From NCBI GenBank assembly GCA_937876355.1, contig CALFHN010000139.1, forward strand, positions 1 to 35,885: a DNA stretch of 35,885 bases, written 5' to 3'. The translations under genes were made by a program, and so were the position numbers. Below are positions 23,912 through 31,700 of this stretch, piece by piece. This DNA is from an uncultured Bacteroidota bacterium. Its GTDB lineage: Bacteria > Bacteroidota > Rhodothermia > Rhodothermales > UBA10348. A model generated the notes under the pieces. The model saw nothing but the letters and a program-made list of their open reading frames with translations, was not told where the DNA came from and searched no databases. The first letter of the stretch is position 1, and each line of letters opens with the position of its first letter.

Positions 23912-25090
23912 CTAGGTGATCTCCCATGTCTCACCTTCTTCTAATAATTTCTTCAATGAGCCCTTGCCGGAACGCTCAATCACTGCGTTAATCTGATCGT
24001 GTAACAGATCGTCATAACTAGGTCGGTCTTCGCGATAGAAAACTCCAAAAGGCTGCGGAAGATCTGGTTTCCAATGAACCCTGGCCATAATTCCGGCTAA
24101 TTCCCTCGACGTTTCGTCGTACACCAAACAATCGTCAACGCCAAGATTGCCATTTTCCAGATCAATCGATTCTAGATTAAATCCGTCCAACCGAAGCCCC
24201 TTGGTTCCACCTGCATAAACCAATGGTTTCTCGTGTTCAAAGTAAATGGTCCGGTCCGATTTAGATTCTTTCTCGGTGAATTGGAAAAATGCACCATCAT
24301 TGAAGATGTTACAGTTTTGATACACCTCTACAAACCCTGTTCCGCGATAATCATGGGCCCTCATAAACATCTTTTTCATGTGTTTAGGATCACGGTCCAT
24401 TGTCCTTGCAGCAAATGAAGCTTCTGCGCCCAACACCAAGGCAATTGGGTTAAAAGGATGATCCAACGAGCCAAACGGTGAGGATTTAGTAACCTTACCT
24501 ACCTCAGACGTGGGGCTATACTGTCCTTTAGTAAGGCCATATATTTGATTATTGAACAGGATAATCTGCGCGTTCACATTGCGTCGCATGATATGGATGA
24601 TATGATTTCCACCGATCGAGAGACTGTCGCCATCGCCAGTTATCATCCAAACATCTAGATCGGGCCTAGCCGACTTCAAACCGGTTACGATAGTCGGAGC
24701 CCGACCGTGAATGGAGTGCATTCCATACGTGTTCATGTAGTACGGAAAACGGCTCGAACATCCAATTCCAGAGATGAACACAACATTTTCACGAGGCACA
24801 CCCAGTTCGGGCATTAACCGCTGAACAGTGGCCAAGATGGCATAATCCCCACAGCCAGGGCACCATCGTACGTCTTGGTCTGAAGTGAAGTCTGCTTTGG
24901 TCGCCACGCTTGCACCGTCGCCGCCGACAGGTCCAGTTAAACCGCTTTTCGGAGGTCCCGAAGGGGGCCCCTTGGGCTTCATTCCAGGCGGTAGCTTCGG
25001 ACCCGAAGAGGGGCCTTTGGGCTTCATTCCAGGCGGAAAGGTCGGCTTTTGACCATTGGTCGATTTTGAATCAGGCTTGTTGTCGGACAT
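23912..25090 (-). CDS. korB: 2-oxoglutarate:ferredoxin oxidoreductase, beta subunit
   Basis: A 392-residue thiamine-diphosphate-binding beta subunit. RWCPGCGDYAIL is at 76-87, GIGCSSRFPYYMNTYGMHSIHGRAPT follows, and the TPP/Mg site is GDGDSLSIGGNHIIHIMRRN...NNQIYGLTKGQYSPTS. With KorA it would interconvert 2-oxoglutarate and CoA with succinyl-CoA and CO2, using ferredoxin. The N-terminal ~65 residues are unusual: a disordered Pro/Gly/Lys segment with two 15-residue repeats starting PPGMKPKGP, not part of the catalytic fold. It lies eight bases after korA. A related 2-oxoacid specificity (pyruvate or branched-chain) is possible but less likely given the Kor-type sequence. Confidence 0.92.
   Translation of the reverse strand: MSDNKPDSKSTNGQKPTFPPGMKPKGPSSGPKLPPGMKPKGPPSGPPKSGLTGPVGGDGASVATKADFTSDQDVRWCPGCGDYAILATVQRLMPELGVPRENVVFISGIGCSSRFPYYMNTYGMHSIHGRAPTIVTGLKSARPDLDVWMITGDGDSLSIGGNHIIHIMRRNVNAQIILFNNQIYGLTKGQYSPTSEVGKVTKSSPFGSLDHPFNPIALVLGAEASFAARTMDRDPKHMKKMFMRAHDYRGTGFVEVYQNCNIFNDGAFFQFTEKESKSDRTIYFEHEKPLVYAGGTKGLRLDGFNLESIDLENGNLGVDDCLVYDETSRELAGIMARVHWKPDLPQPFGVFYREDRPSYDDLLHDQINAVIERSGKGSLKKLLEEGETWEIT
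24972..25036 (-). repeat. 45-bp tandem repeat in the korB 5' end
   Basis: TTGGGCTTCATTCCAGGCGG occurs at 24972-24991 and again, identical, at 25017-25036, a period of 45 bases or 15 residues. The coded units are PPGMKPKGP-SSGPKL and PPGMKPKGP-PSGPPK. The repeat therefore keeps the reading frame and could vary in number among strains. Confidence 0.85.
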
Positions 25091-25098
25091 GTGCGTGA

Positions 25099-26952
25099 CT
25101 AACCTATCATTTCTTCAATTTTAGTGGCAATCTCCGAAGGTCCAAAAGGACGACCCTGGATTTTGTTCATGGCTTCCATGGGCAATAAGAACTGATCACG
25201 AAGCACCTTGACCAGCTGTCCATTATTAAGCTCGGGAACTAGATGTTGACTGAATCGACCGAGTACTTCGCCTAAATCGGCTGGCAGCGGATTCAGAAAA
25301 CGAAGATGAATCGAGGCAGCTTTTTGACCAGCTTTGATGGAACGAGAAACTCCCGCTTCAATAGCCCCTTTAGTTGACCCCCATCCAATGATGAGAAGAT
25401 CGGCGTCGGGATCACCATATATTTCAATGGGAGGAATTTCGGCCTGAATGCGCTGAATTTTTTCCGCCCGAATCTTGATCATATACTCATGATTGTCCGC
25501 CTCGTAGGAAACAACTCCGGAACCTTCTTGCTTTTCCAAACCACCTACTCTGTGCTCTAGCCCAGCGGTGCCAGGTTTTGCCCACGGACGAGCCAACGTC
25601 GTTTTATCCCTCAAATAGGGCCAAAAAACATCTTCTCCATCTACAGTTGTATTCGTTTTCTCGGCATATGAAACATCAAAAGGGACAAGATCATCTGGGT
25701 TGGGAATAAGCCAAGGTTCCGAACCGTTTGCCAAATACCCATCAGAAAGCAGCATGACTGGTGTCATGTATTTAACTGCAATACGACAGGCCTCATAGGC
25801 TACGATAAAGCAGTCACCTGGTGTACTTGCCGCTATAACTGGAATTGGAGCATCACCATTTCGACCATATAGGGCCTGAAGCAAGTCAGATTGTTCCGTT
25901 TTTGTCGGCAAACCAGTGGAAGGCCCTCCGCGTTGAACGTTAATTACAACCAGTGGTAATTCAATAATGTGGGCGAGTCCCATCGCCTCACCTTTTAATG
26001 CGATCCCAGGTCCGGACGTACCGGTAATACCAAGTGACCCACCAAATGAAGCTCCAATGGCTGTTCCAATCGCCGCGATTTCGTCTTCGGCCTGGATCGT
26101 AACAATACCCTGGTTTTTGTATTTGGCAAGCGAGTGTAAAATGTCAGAAGCAGGTGTGATAGGATAAGACCCATACAATATTTGAATCCCACTTTTGCTG
26201 GCAGCTGCTGCAATTCCCAAGGCCAAAGCCTGAACACCCATAATTGCACGATATCTGCCCGGCTTTTGTTTGGCTGGCGCAACTTCATACCGAGTAACAA
26301 ATTGCTCGGTGGTCTCGCCAAAATGATATCCTTTTTTCAGTAGTTCAAGGTTGGCGTCTCGAATAAGGGGGCTTTTCCCGAACTTGGCCGATATCCATTT
26401 TTTTGCCGGTTCCACGGGCCGTGAATACAACCATAAAGCCAAGCCCAACGCGAACATATTTTTGGAACGATCGATCTCTTTTTGATTCAAGTCAAAATCC
26501 TTGAGTGTCTCGCGCGTTAGCCGCGTAATCTCAACTTGAATAACACGATATTTATCCAAGGATCCATCTTCCAATGGGTTGGAAATCATGTTCGCGAGCC
26601 CAAAATTCCTCTTTTCGAACGTGTTGCTATTGACCAAAATGGTCCCGCCCATGCGAACCCGGTCCAGGTTCACCTTCAAAGCGGCGGGGTTCATCGCGAT
26701 TAGCAGGTCCACTTCATCGCCAGGAGTTCGAATATCAACCGAACCAAAATGAAGTTGAAATCCGCTAACACCATAAGTCGTGCCAATGGGGGCTCGAATT
26801 TCGGCTGGGAAGTCAGGAAGCGTCGCCAAATCATTCATGGCATACGCAGTGGCAAGTGTGAACTGTGTTCCAGTAAGCTGCATTCCGTCTCCGGAGTCCC
26901 CGGCAAAAAGCACGGTAGCTTCGGGCAGCGTCTCAACCGATTTAAGGGCCAT
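25099..26952 (-). CDS. korA: 2-oxoglutarate:ferredoxin oxidoreductase, fused gamma-alpha subunit
   Basis: A 617-residue protein in which the gamma domain (about 1-190, VLFAGDSGDGMQLTGTQ...PDFPAEIRAPIGTTYGVSGFQ) is fused in front of the alpha (pyrimidine-binding) domain. Motifs in the alpha part are YPITPASDILHSL, TGTSGPGIALKGEAMGLA and VINVQRGGPSTGLPTKTEQSDL. This is the arrangement usual in KorA of aerobic bacteria. It functions as a heterodimer or heterotetramer with KorB, encoded eight bases downstream. The start at ATG 26952 has no Shine-Dalgarno and is divergent from apaG. No ferredoxin gene adjoins, so the electron acceptor is encoded elsewhere. Confidence 0.93.
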   Translation of the reverse strand: MALKSVETLPEATVLFAGDSGDGMQLTGTQFTLATAYAMNDLATLPDFPAEIRAPIGTTYGVSGFQLHFGSVDIRTPGDEVDLLIAMNPAALKVNLDRVRMGGTILVNSNTFEKRNFGLANMISNPLEDGSLDKYRVIQVEITRLTRETLKDFDLNQKEIDRSKNMFALGLALWLYSRPVEPAKKWISAKFGKSPLIRDANLELLKKGYHFGETTEQFVTRYEVAPAKQKPGRYRAIMGVQALALGIAAAASKSGIQILYGSYPITPASDILHSLAKYKNQGIVTIQAEDEIAAIGTAIGASFGGSLGITGTSGPGIALKGEAMGLAHIIELPLVVINVQRGGPSTGLPTKTEQSDLLQALYGRNGDAPIPVIAASTPGDCFIVAYEACRIAVKYMTPVMLLSDGYLANGSEPWLIPNPDDLVPFDVSYAEKTNTTVDGEDVFWPYLRDKTTLARPWAKPGTAGLEHRVGGLEKQEGSGVVSYEADNHEYMIKIRAEKIQRIQAEIPPIEIYGDPDADLLIIGWGSTKGAIEAGVSRSIKAGQKAASIHLRFLNPLPADLGEVLGRFSQHLVPELNNGQLVKVLRDQFLLPMEAMNKIQGRPFGPSEIATKIEEMIG

Positions 26953-27119
26953 CTATTTTATTTCGAACTGTTTAAGTAGAAGCGGCGGTGTCGGACAATT
27001 CAGAGTAAAGGTAGCCCATTTTTTCTTCTTGTGCGAAGTTAAACAAATGAACAATTGTGTAGTCTTAAGATTAGAACAAGGAAGACCTATTTTGGCAAGC
27101 CGACAACAACCTCTTCTAC
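26953..27119. promoter_or_regulatory. Divergent promoter region of korAB and apaG
   Basis: The 167 bases between the two divergent starts must contain both promoters. The sequence is AT-rich near korA. I see no strong palindrome or attenuator structure and could not assign boxes. Confidence 0.35.
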
Positions 27120-27503
27120 ATGATTCCTTACCAAGCCATAACAAGAGACATTCAAGTAACCGTGCGTCCAGTTTATCTGGATGGACAGTCTGATATTATC
27201 GGAAAGCGATTCGTTTTTGGGTACTTCGTACGAATTGAAAACCTTGGACTTGAAGATATTCAATTACTCCGCCGGCACTGGTACATCACCGATTCCAATG
27301 GTCAGGTTCAAGAAGTCGAAGGCGAGGGTGTCATTGGAAAACAACCAGTGATTTCACCGGGCGAGTCCCATGAGTACAACAGCTACTGTGTTTTAAAAAC
27401 TTTTGTTGGCCACATGGAGGGTACCTATACCATGGAAAAGGGTCATGGTGAGCGATTTAAAGTCGAAATTCCAAAATTTAATCTCAAAGCAGGAGTCAAT
27501 TAA
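27120..27503 (+). CDS. apaG: ApaG-domain protein
   Basis: A 127-residue single-domain ApaG protein with an FN3-like beta-sandwich fold. Typical features are ITRDIQVTVRPVYL at the N-terminus, FVFGYFVRIENLG, LLRRHWYITDSNGQVQEVEGEGVIGKQPVISPG, and SYCVLKTFVGHMEGTY. Its role is unclear; it is historically linked to Co2+/Mg2+ efflux and Ap4A metabolism in enterobacteria. The length matches the family. It is divergent from korA, and its stop overlaps the end of the convergent 88-residue gene by four bases. There is no sign of the apaH or ksgA neighbours seen in Proteobacteria. Confidence 0.93.
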   Translation: MIPYQAITRDIQVTVRPVYLDGQSDIIGKRFVFGYFVRIENLGLEDIQLLRRHWYITDSNGQVQEVEGEGVIGKQPVISPGESHEYNSYCVLKTFVGHMEGTYTMEKGHGERFKVEIPKFNLKAGVN

Positions 27504-27766
27504 ATCATCTCAATAGTAATCAAGCAATTTTCAGTTTGAAGTTCGATCTGTTGGCTTTCAGCTAGGAGCTTACTTCCTAAAATAGCTTTCGGAAGAATTT
27601 CTAAGGCAGTATTCATGTGGAATAGCGTATCCGCAACAACATGCCAGTCTTCTGCAGTAAGGTGAACGGTGGCTTTTCCTTCTTCTTCCACCATCGGTGC
27701 AAATCCTAAAACTTTGTTCAGGTGATTTACTCCTTGTTTCTGATGCAAATTCGGATCGATGTTCAT
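27500..27766 (-). CDS. Hypothetical small protein convergent with apaG
   Basis: An 88-residue minus-strand ORF beginning MNIDPNLHQKQGVNHLNKVLG. It has no signal peptide, membrane segment or recognisable domain. Its alternating composition (TVHLTAEDWHVVADTLFHMNTALEILPKAILG and a beta-like tail) suggests a small soluble alpha/beta protein. It shares four bases with the apaG stop and fills the space before thyA neatly. I judge it probably real, function unknown. Confidence 0.5.
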   Translation of the reverse strand: MNIDPNLHQKQGVNHLNKVLGFAPMVEEEGKATVHLTAEDWHVVADTLFHMNTALEILPKAILGSKLLAESQQIELQTENCLITIEMI

Positions 27767-27801
27767 AGGACGATTTCGTAGATTACAGTTTCTGGGAATT
27801 A

Positions 27802-27975
27802 ATGGAACTCCAAAAATTCATTGATTCTATGGCGAATATGGATTCTGAAACCGACCAATTCCGATTCGATTTACATCAAATGGGAAGTCCGTCGATTAGG
27901 ATGCCATTTAAAGCCGCCCATCTTAAAAGATCCTCAGCGTTGAGCTTCTATGAAACAGTATCTCGATCTACTTAA
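27802..27975 (+). CDS. Possible 57-residue small protein upstream of thyA
   Basis: An ATG at 27802 opens a 57-codon frame ([20 protein letters not shown]...) running 26 bases into thyA in another frame. It lies in the 183-base gap between the 88-residue gene and thyA. No homology is recognised and no ribosome-binding site is present. The overlap with thyA is a point against it. Listed because the gap is otherwise unexplained. Confidence 0.2.
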   Translation: MELQKFIDSMANMDSETDQFRFDLHQMGSPSIRMPFKAAHLKRSSALSFYETVSRST

Positions 27976-28762
27976 AATCGTCAAAGAAAACGGACTGAAA
28001 AAGGAAGATCGGACAGGGACGGGTACACTTTCTGTATTTGGCTATCAAATGAGATTCGATCTTCAAAAAGGATTTCCGATTGTCACTAGTAAAAAAGTGT
28101 ACTTCAAAGGGCTAGCAGTAGAGATGTTATGGTTTCTCAAGGGAGCGACCAACATCAAGTATTTGGTCGACAACAACGTACACATCTGGGATGCTTGGGC
28201 TGATTCAGACGGTAATCTTGGTCCGGTTTATGGCAAACAATGGATTCGGTGGCAGGGCAAGGATGACCGAGAAATAAATCAGATTCAAAATGTCATCGAC
28301 AGTATTAAGACGAATCCAGATTCGCGGCGCCATATCGTAAACGCCTGGAATGTTGCAGATATTGAGGATATGGCTCTTCCTCCATGTCACATGTTTTACC
28401 AGTTTTGGGTAGGACCTCAGAGCTCGAACTCACCACGGAAGCTTTCCTGTAGTCTGTACATCCGTTCAAACGATCTATTTCTTGGCGCACCGTTTAATAT
28501 TGCCGAATACGCACTTTTAACCCACATGATTGCCCAGCAGTGCGATTTAGAGGTCGGAGAATTGGTTTATACCATTGGCGACGCCCATGTGTATCTCAAT
28601 CACATCGAACAAATCGAAGAGCAGCTGTCCCGAACCACTTTTCCATTGCCTACACTTCGCATCAAAAGGCGCCCCGCGTCCATTTTCGAGTACGAATACG
28701 AGGATTTCGAACTAGTGGACTATAAATTTCACCCCTCTATCAAAGCGCCGGTAGCAGTTTAA
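27950..28762 (+). CDS. thyA: Thymidylate synthase
   Basis: A 270-residue ThyA that methylates dUMP to dTMP using methylene-tetrahydrofolate, releasing dihydrofolate. The nucleophile is C146 in [26 protein letters not shown] forms the phosphate-binding arginine loop, [14 protein letters not shown] supplies further phosphate contacts, and [24 protein letters not shown] and [12 protein letters not shown] complete the active site. The length is close to the 264 residues of E. coli. The ATG at 27950 has no Shine-Dalgarno. The stop (TAA) and the folA start share one base, so the two genes are coupled. The product dihydrofolate is the substrate of FolA. Confidence 0.97.
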   Translation: MKQYLDLLKIVKENGLKKEDRTGTGTLSVFGYQMRFDLQKGFPIVTSKKVYFKGLAVEMLWFLKGATNIKYLVDNNVHIWDAWADSDGNLGPVYGKQWIRWQGKDDREINQIQNVIDSIKTNPDSRRHIVNAWNVADIEDMALPPCHMFYQFWVGPQSSNSPRKLSCSLYIRSNDLFLGAPFNIAEYALLTHMIAQQCDLEVGELVYTIGDAHVYLNHIEQIEEQLSRTTFPLPTLRIKRRPASIFEYEYEDFELVDYKFHPSIKAPVAV

Positions 28763-29277
28763 TGAAGCGACCTGAAATTATTATCATTTCGGCCGTTGGT
28801 GCGAAAAACAGAGTTATTGGGAAAGGAATGGAGTTACCCTGGCATATATCCGAGGACTTAAAACGGTTTAAAGCGCTGACATCTGGACGCCCAGTACTGA
28901 TGGGGAAGAGAACATTTGAGTCCTTGATTCACCAGAACGGAAAACCATTGCCAGGACGGCGAAATTTGGTTTTGGCACACGGCTCTACATGGCCTGAGTG
29001 GGACAACGTTGAGGCCTATAGTTCAATTTCAGAGGCGCTAGAAGCTGTTCAGGATGTTGAACAACTTTTTATAACAGGGGGCGCTAATGTGTACGCATCT
29101 TTTTTGCCCACTGCAGACCGACTTGAGTTGACGCTTGTAGATGGCGATCACGAGGGTGACGTATACTTCCCTCCTTATGAGCATCTAATTGGTTCGATGT
29201 ACGAAGAAACAGCCCGAGATGCCCGAGAAGGGTTTGCCTTCGTTACGTACCAAAAGTGTGACGTACCAACGAAATAA
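28762..29277 (+). CDS. folA: Dihydrofolate reductase
   Basis: A 171-residue NADPH-dependent reductase regenerating tetrahydrofolate. Signatures visible are IISAVGAKNRVIGKGMELPWHISEDLKRFK, with W-H-I-S-E-D around the catalytic acid, VLMGKRTFESL, LPGRRNLVL, and FITGGANVYASFLPTADRLELT. Length is normal for bacterial chromosomal DHFR. It starts on the last base of the thyA stop codon and ends seven bases from the convergent purB stop. No resistance-type divergence is apparent. Confidence 0.96.
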   Translation: MKRPEIIIISAVGAKNRVIGKGMELPWHISEDLKRFKALTSGRPVLMGKRTFESLIHQNGKPLPGRRNLVLAHGSTWPEWDNVEAYSSISEALEAVQDVEQLFITGGANVYASFLPTADRLELTLVDGDHEGDVYFPPYEHLIGSMYEETARDAREGFAFVTYQKCDVPTK

Positions 29278-29283
29278 AACGAT

Positions 29284-30576
29284 CTAAAGGCCTACTCTAG
29301 CCAGAATTTGATCGATTCGTTTCAAATGGTACTCATCATCAAAACAATCCCGAATTTCAGCTTCAGACAACTCTTCCCGGATGGTCTTAGAATCTAAAAC
29401 AAGGTCCATAAAAGAGCGTTCTTCTTCCCAAGATGTCATAGCACAATGTTGAACCCGGTCGTACGCATCCTCGCGCATTAATCCCTTGTCGATCAGTTTA
29501 TTGAGAACGCGCTGGCTATTGTAGAGCCCAAACGTGCGTTGCATGTTTCGACGCATGTTTTGATCGAACACAACTAGATTGTCCATCAGCGTAGTAAAGC
29601 GTTGCAGTGCATAATGTAACACCGTCGTAGCATCCGGCAGAAGCACTCGTTCTGCTGACGAATGGGAAATATCGCGCTCATGCCATAGCGCCACGTTTTC
29701 ATACGCTGCGATCATATATCCCCTGAGAAGCCGGGCACAGCCGGTCACATTTTCCGATCCAATCGGATTACGCTTATGGGGCATACTTGACGATCCTTTC
29801 TGCCCCTTTCTAAACGCTTCCTCGACCTCTCGAACTTCTGATTTTTGAAGGCCCCGAACTTCGACTGCCATTTTTTCGAGTGTGGCACCAATTAATGCCA
29901 ACACAGAGACGTAATGAGCATGACGATCACGTTGTAACACCTGTGTAGATACCGCAGCGACGTTTAAGCCCAGCAGCTCACAAGTTATTTCTTCCACTTC
30001 CATTGGAACGTGAGCAAACGTCCCGACTGAGCCAGAAACCTTTCCTACTCGGACGCCCTCTGCCGCGGCTACAAAGCGTTCGCGGTTACGTTTCATTTCA
30101 GAGTAATACAACGCCAACTTGACTCCAAACGTGGTAGGCTCGGCATGAATCCCATGCGTACGTCCCATCATTAGGGTATGCCGGTGCTCGTTTGCCCGTC
30201 GCCCTAGAACATCGATCATGCGATCCAATTCAGCCAAAATTAGAGCATTGGCTTTTTTTAGGCGGATCGACCAAGCGGTATCAACGACATCCGAAGATGT
30301 AAGACCGTAATGAATCCATTTACGCTCGTCACCGAGAGACTCACTCACCGAACGGGTGAAGGCAACCACGTCATGACGCGTAATTTCTTCTATCTCGTGG
30401 ATTCGATCTACGTCAAATTTCGAATTTTTACGAATGAGGTCAACATCTGGCGCAGGGATCACACCCAATCGTGACCAAGCCTCACAGGCAGCGACTTCGA
30501 CTTCCAACCACGCGTCAAATTGCGCCGTTTCACTCCAAATTTTAGCCATCTCTGGCCGAGTATACCTTTCTAACAT
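29284..30576 (-). CDS. purB: Adenylosuccinate lyase
   Basis: A 430-residue fumarase/aspartase-superfamily enzyme acting twice in purine synthesis: SAICAR to AICAR, and adenylosuccinate to AMP, with release of fumarate. The superfamily loop [19 protein letters not shown] (261-279) holds the catalytic Ser, and H141 in [15 protein letters not shown] is the expected general acid. [13 protein letters not shown] is also conserved. Full length and similar in size to Bacillus PurB. The start is ATG at 30576, close behind the ECF sigma gene (81-base gap). It converges with folA at seven bases, with no obvious terminator hairpin between them. Confidence 0.96.
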   Translation of the reverse strand: MLERYTRPEMAKIWSETAQFDAWLEVEVAACEAWSRLGVIPAPDVDLIRKNSKFDVDRIHEIEEITRHDVVAFTRSVSESLGDERKWIHYGLTSSDVVDTAWSIRLKKANALILAELDRMIDVLGRRANEHRHTLMMGRTHGIHAEPTTFGVKLALYYSEMKRNRERFVAAAEGVRVGKVSGSVGTFAHVPMEVEEITCELLGLNVAAVSTQVLQRDRHAHYVSVLALIGATLEKMAVEVRGLQKSEVREVEEAFRKGQKGSSSMPHKRNPIGSENVTGCARLLRGYMIAAYENVALWHERDISHSSAERVLLPDATTVLHYALQRFTTLMDNLVVFDQNMRRNMQRTFGLYNSQRVLNKLIDKGLMREDAYDRVQHCAMTSWEEERSFMDLVLDSKTIREELSEAEIRDCFDDEYHLKRIDQILARVGL

Positions 30577-30657
30577 GATCTAATACGCGGGATTTTGAGG
30601 AAGCTTTAAGATACCAAAACCTGACGATTCTACGTGTGAAACCACTCAGAATATGAA

Positions 30658-31269
30658 TTACAAACTGTATCGTTTGTCGCGCAAATATTTATAAAGCAGT
30701 GCCCTGGCTCGAAAAATATGTGCTTTCACTGTGCCCAGAGGCAAATCCAACTCTTGGGCGATTTCCTCGTACGATTTTTCCTGCTGATGACGCATCATAA
30801 TAACCCTACGATATTTTTCTGGCAGGAACTCTATTGCCTCCTGAATCAGCATTTTTCGCTCATCTTCAACAATGTGGCGATCCGGACGATAGCTCGTGTC
30901 CGGTAATTCGAATTCCACTTCGCCATCTTTTGTGTTGATGGGAGCATCAATCGACATCGTTTTGAGCTTGCGTTTGCGCAAAAAATCGATGGTGTGATTG
31001 GTGGCTATTTTATAGAGCCAAGTTGAAAAAGCATAATCGGCAGAATATGATTTTAATGCCGAAAAAGCCTTAATAAAACACTCCTGAACTAAATCATCTA
31101 CTTCGCCTTGACGGCGCACCATTTTTTGTACGTGGCGGGTAAGCGCACCACTATACTTCTCCATCAACTTTTGATACGCCTGCTGGTCACCCTCTAGGGC
31201 TAACTCAACCAGAGTCCGATCTTGTTGGCTGGAGACTGAAGGTGAATTGTCTTGACTGCCCTTGGGCAT
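30658..31269 (-). CDS. ECF-family RNA polymerase sigma factor
   Basis: A 203-residue ECF sigma factor. Region 2 lies at about 25-95 (VDDLVQECFIKAFSALKSYS...FSTWLYKIATNHTIDFLRKRK) and binds the core enzyme and -10 element. Region 4 lies at about 145-195 (LPEKYRRVIMMRHQQEKSYEEIAQELDLPLGTVKAHIFRARALLYKYL) and recognises -35. A 15-20 residue polar N-terminal extension precedes it. There is no adjacent membrane or zinc anti-sigma gene: purB lies downstream and a gene-poor stretch upstream. Activity may be controlled by transcription or by an unlinked partner. This RpoE/SigW-like type is common in Bacteroidota. Confidence 0.93.
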   Translation of the reverse strand: MPKGSQDNSPSVSSQQDRTLVELALEGDQQAYQKLMEKYSGALTRHVQKMVRRQGEVDDLVQECFIKAFSALKSYSADYAFSTWLYKIATNHTIDFLRKRKLKTMSIDAPINTKDGEVEFELPDTSYRPDRHIVEDERKMLIQEAIEFLPEKYRRVIMMRHQQEKSYEEIAQELDLPLGTVKAHIFRARALLYKYLRDKRYSL

Positions 31270-31483
31270 CCGATGATGGTTCTATAGGTTAAAAACACGA
31301 CAGAAGTCTCTAAGATAGCAACTAATCTGAATCGTCGTTGCCCGAATTAAAAAACGCTTCCAAATTATCCGGGGCATGCTGCAAAGACGAATTCAATGGG
31401 CCTAGGTTGCGTTTCGTCAATAAATCGTACCAACAATATAATTTGCCCGTATTATAAGGATGCCAAAATAGAGCAGCGCAACA

Positions 31484-31582
31484 ATGAAATTGTACGATGA
31501 AAAGGAAATTGGGTCCATTTTAAAACGAGCCGCTGAGCTTTCGCACAACCATGTCGGAAGTGCTACTGGACATGAACGATGA
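31484..31582 (+). pseudogene. Short ORF resembling the start of a SHOCT-like/2TM protein, probable remnant
   Basis: ATG at 31484 begins MKLYDEKEIGSILKRAAELS and stops after 32 residues. The opening resembles, from memory, the N-terminal helix (xYxEEEVxxILKRAxEL) that begins many small SHOCT-like or 2TM proteins in the Rhodothermota/Bacteroidota group. In those proteins a second helix with a LTLEELxxIAxEVG pattern follows, and it is absent here. I therefore read it as a decayed gene start. It ends 27 bases before a strong terminator on the same strand, which may have served the intact gene. Confidence 0.3.
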
Positions 31583-31604
31583 CGAATCCCAGGACGATTC
31601 AAAT

Positions 31605-31648
31605 CAAAAGGCTCGGCCGCGCGAGCGCGGCCGAGCCTGAGTTTTTTG
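31605..31648. terminator. GC-rich bidirectional terminator downstream of glnN
   Basis: AGGCTCGGCCGCG (31609-31621) and CGCGGCCGAGCCT (31626-31638) form a perfect 13-bp stem around a CGAG loop. TTTTTT follows on the plus strand and TTTTGATTT on the minus strand. It is about 60 bases past the glnN stop and so should end that transcript. It also faces a short plus-strand ORF. Its GC content is far above the surrounding DNA. Confidence 0.9.
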
Positions 31649-31700
31649 AAGATTTCTGCCACCTTCGATTGTGCAGATCCAAGAAGCGATTTCAGATTCT

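Larger units (their letters stand above)
31270..31700. other. Gene-poor interval between the sigma factor and glnN
   Basis: These 431 bases hold the sigma-gene promoter region near 31270-31320, a 32-codon plus-strand ORF (31484-31582) that looks like the front of a lost gene, and a GC-rich hairpin (31609-31638) that is the only clear structured element. Nothing else coding or repetitive is visible. Confidence 0.5.

Noticed and set aside
26780-27193. 137-residue plus-strand ORF covering the korA-apaG gap
   Set aside because: Starts inside korA antisense and overlaps apaG out of frame; no family features.
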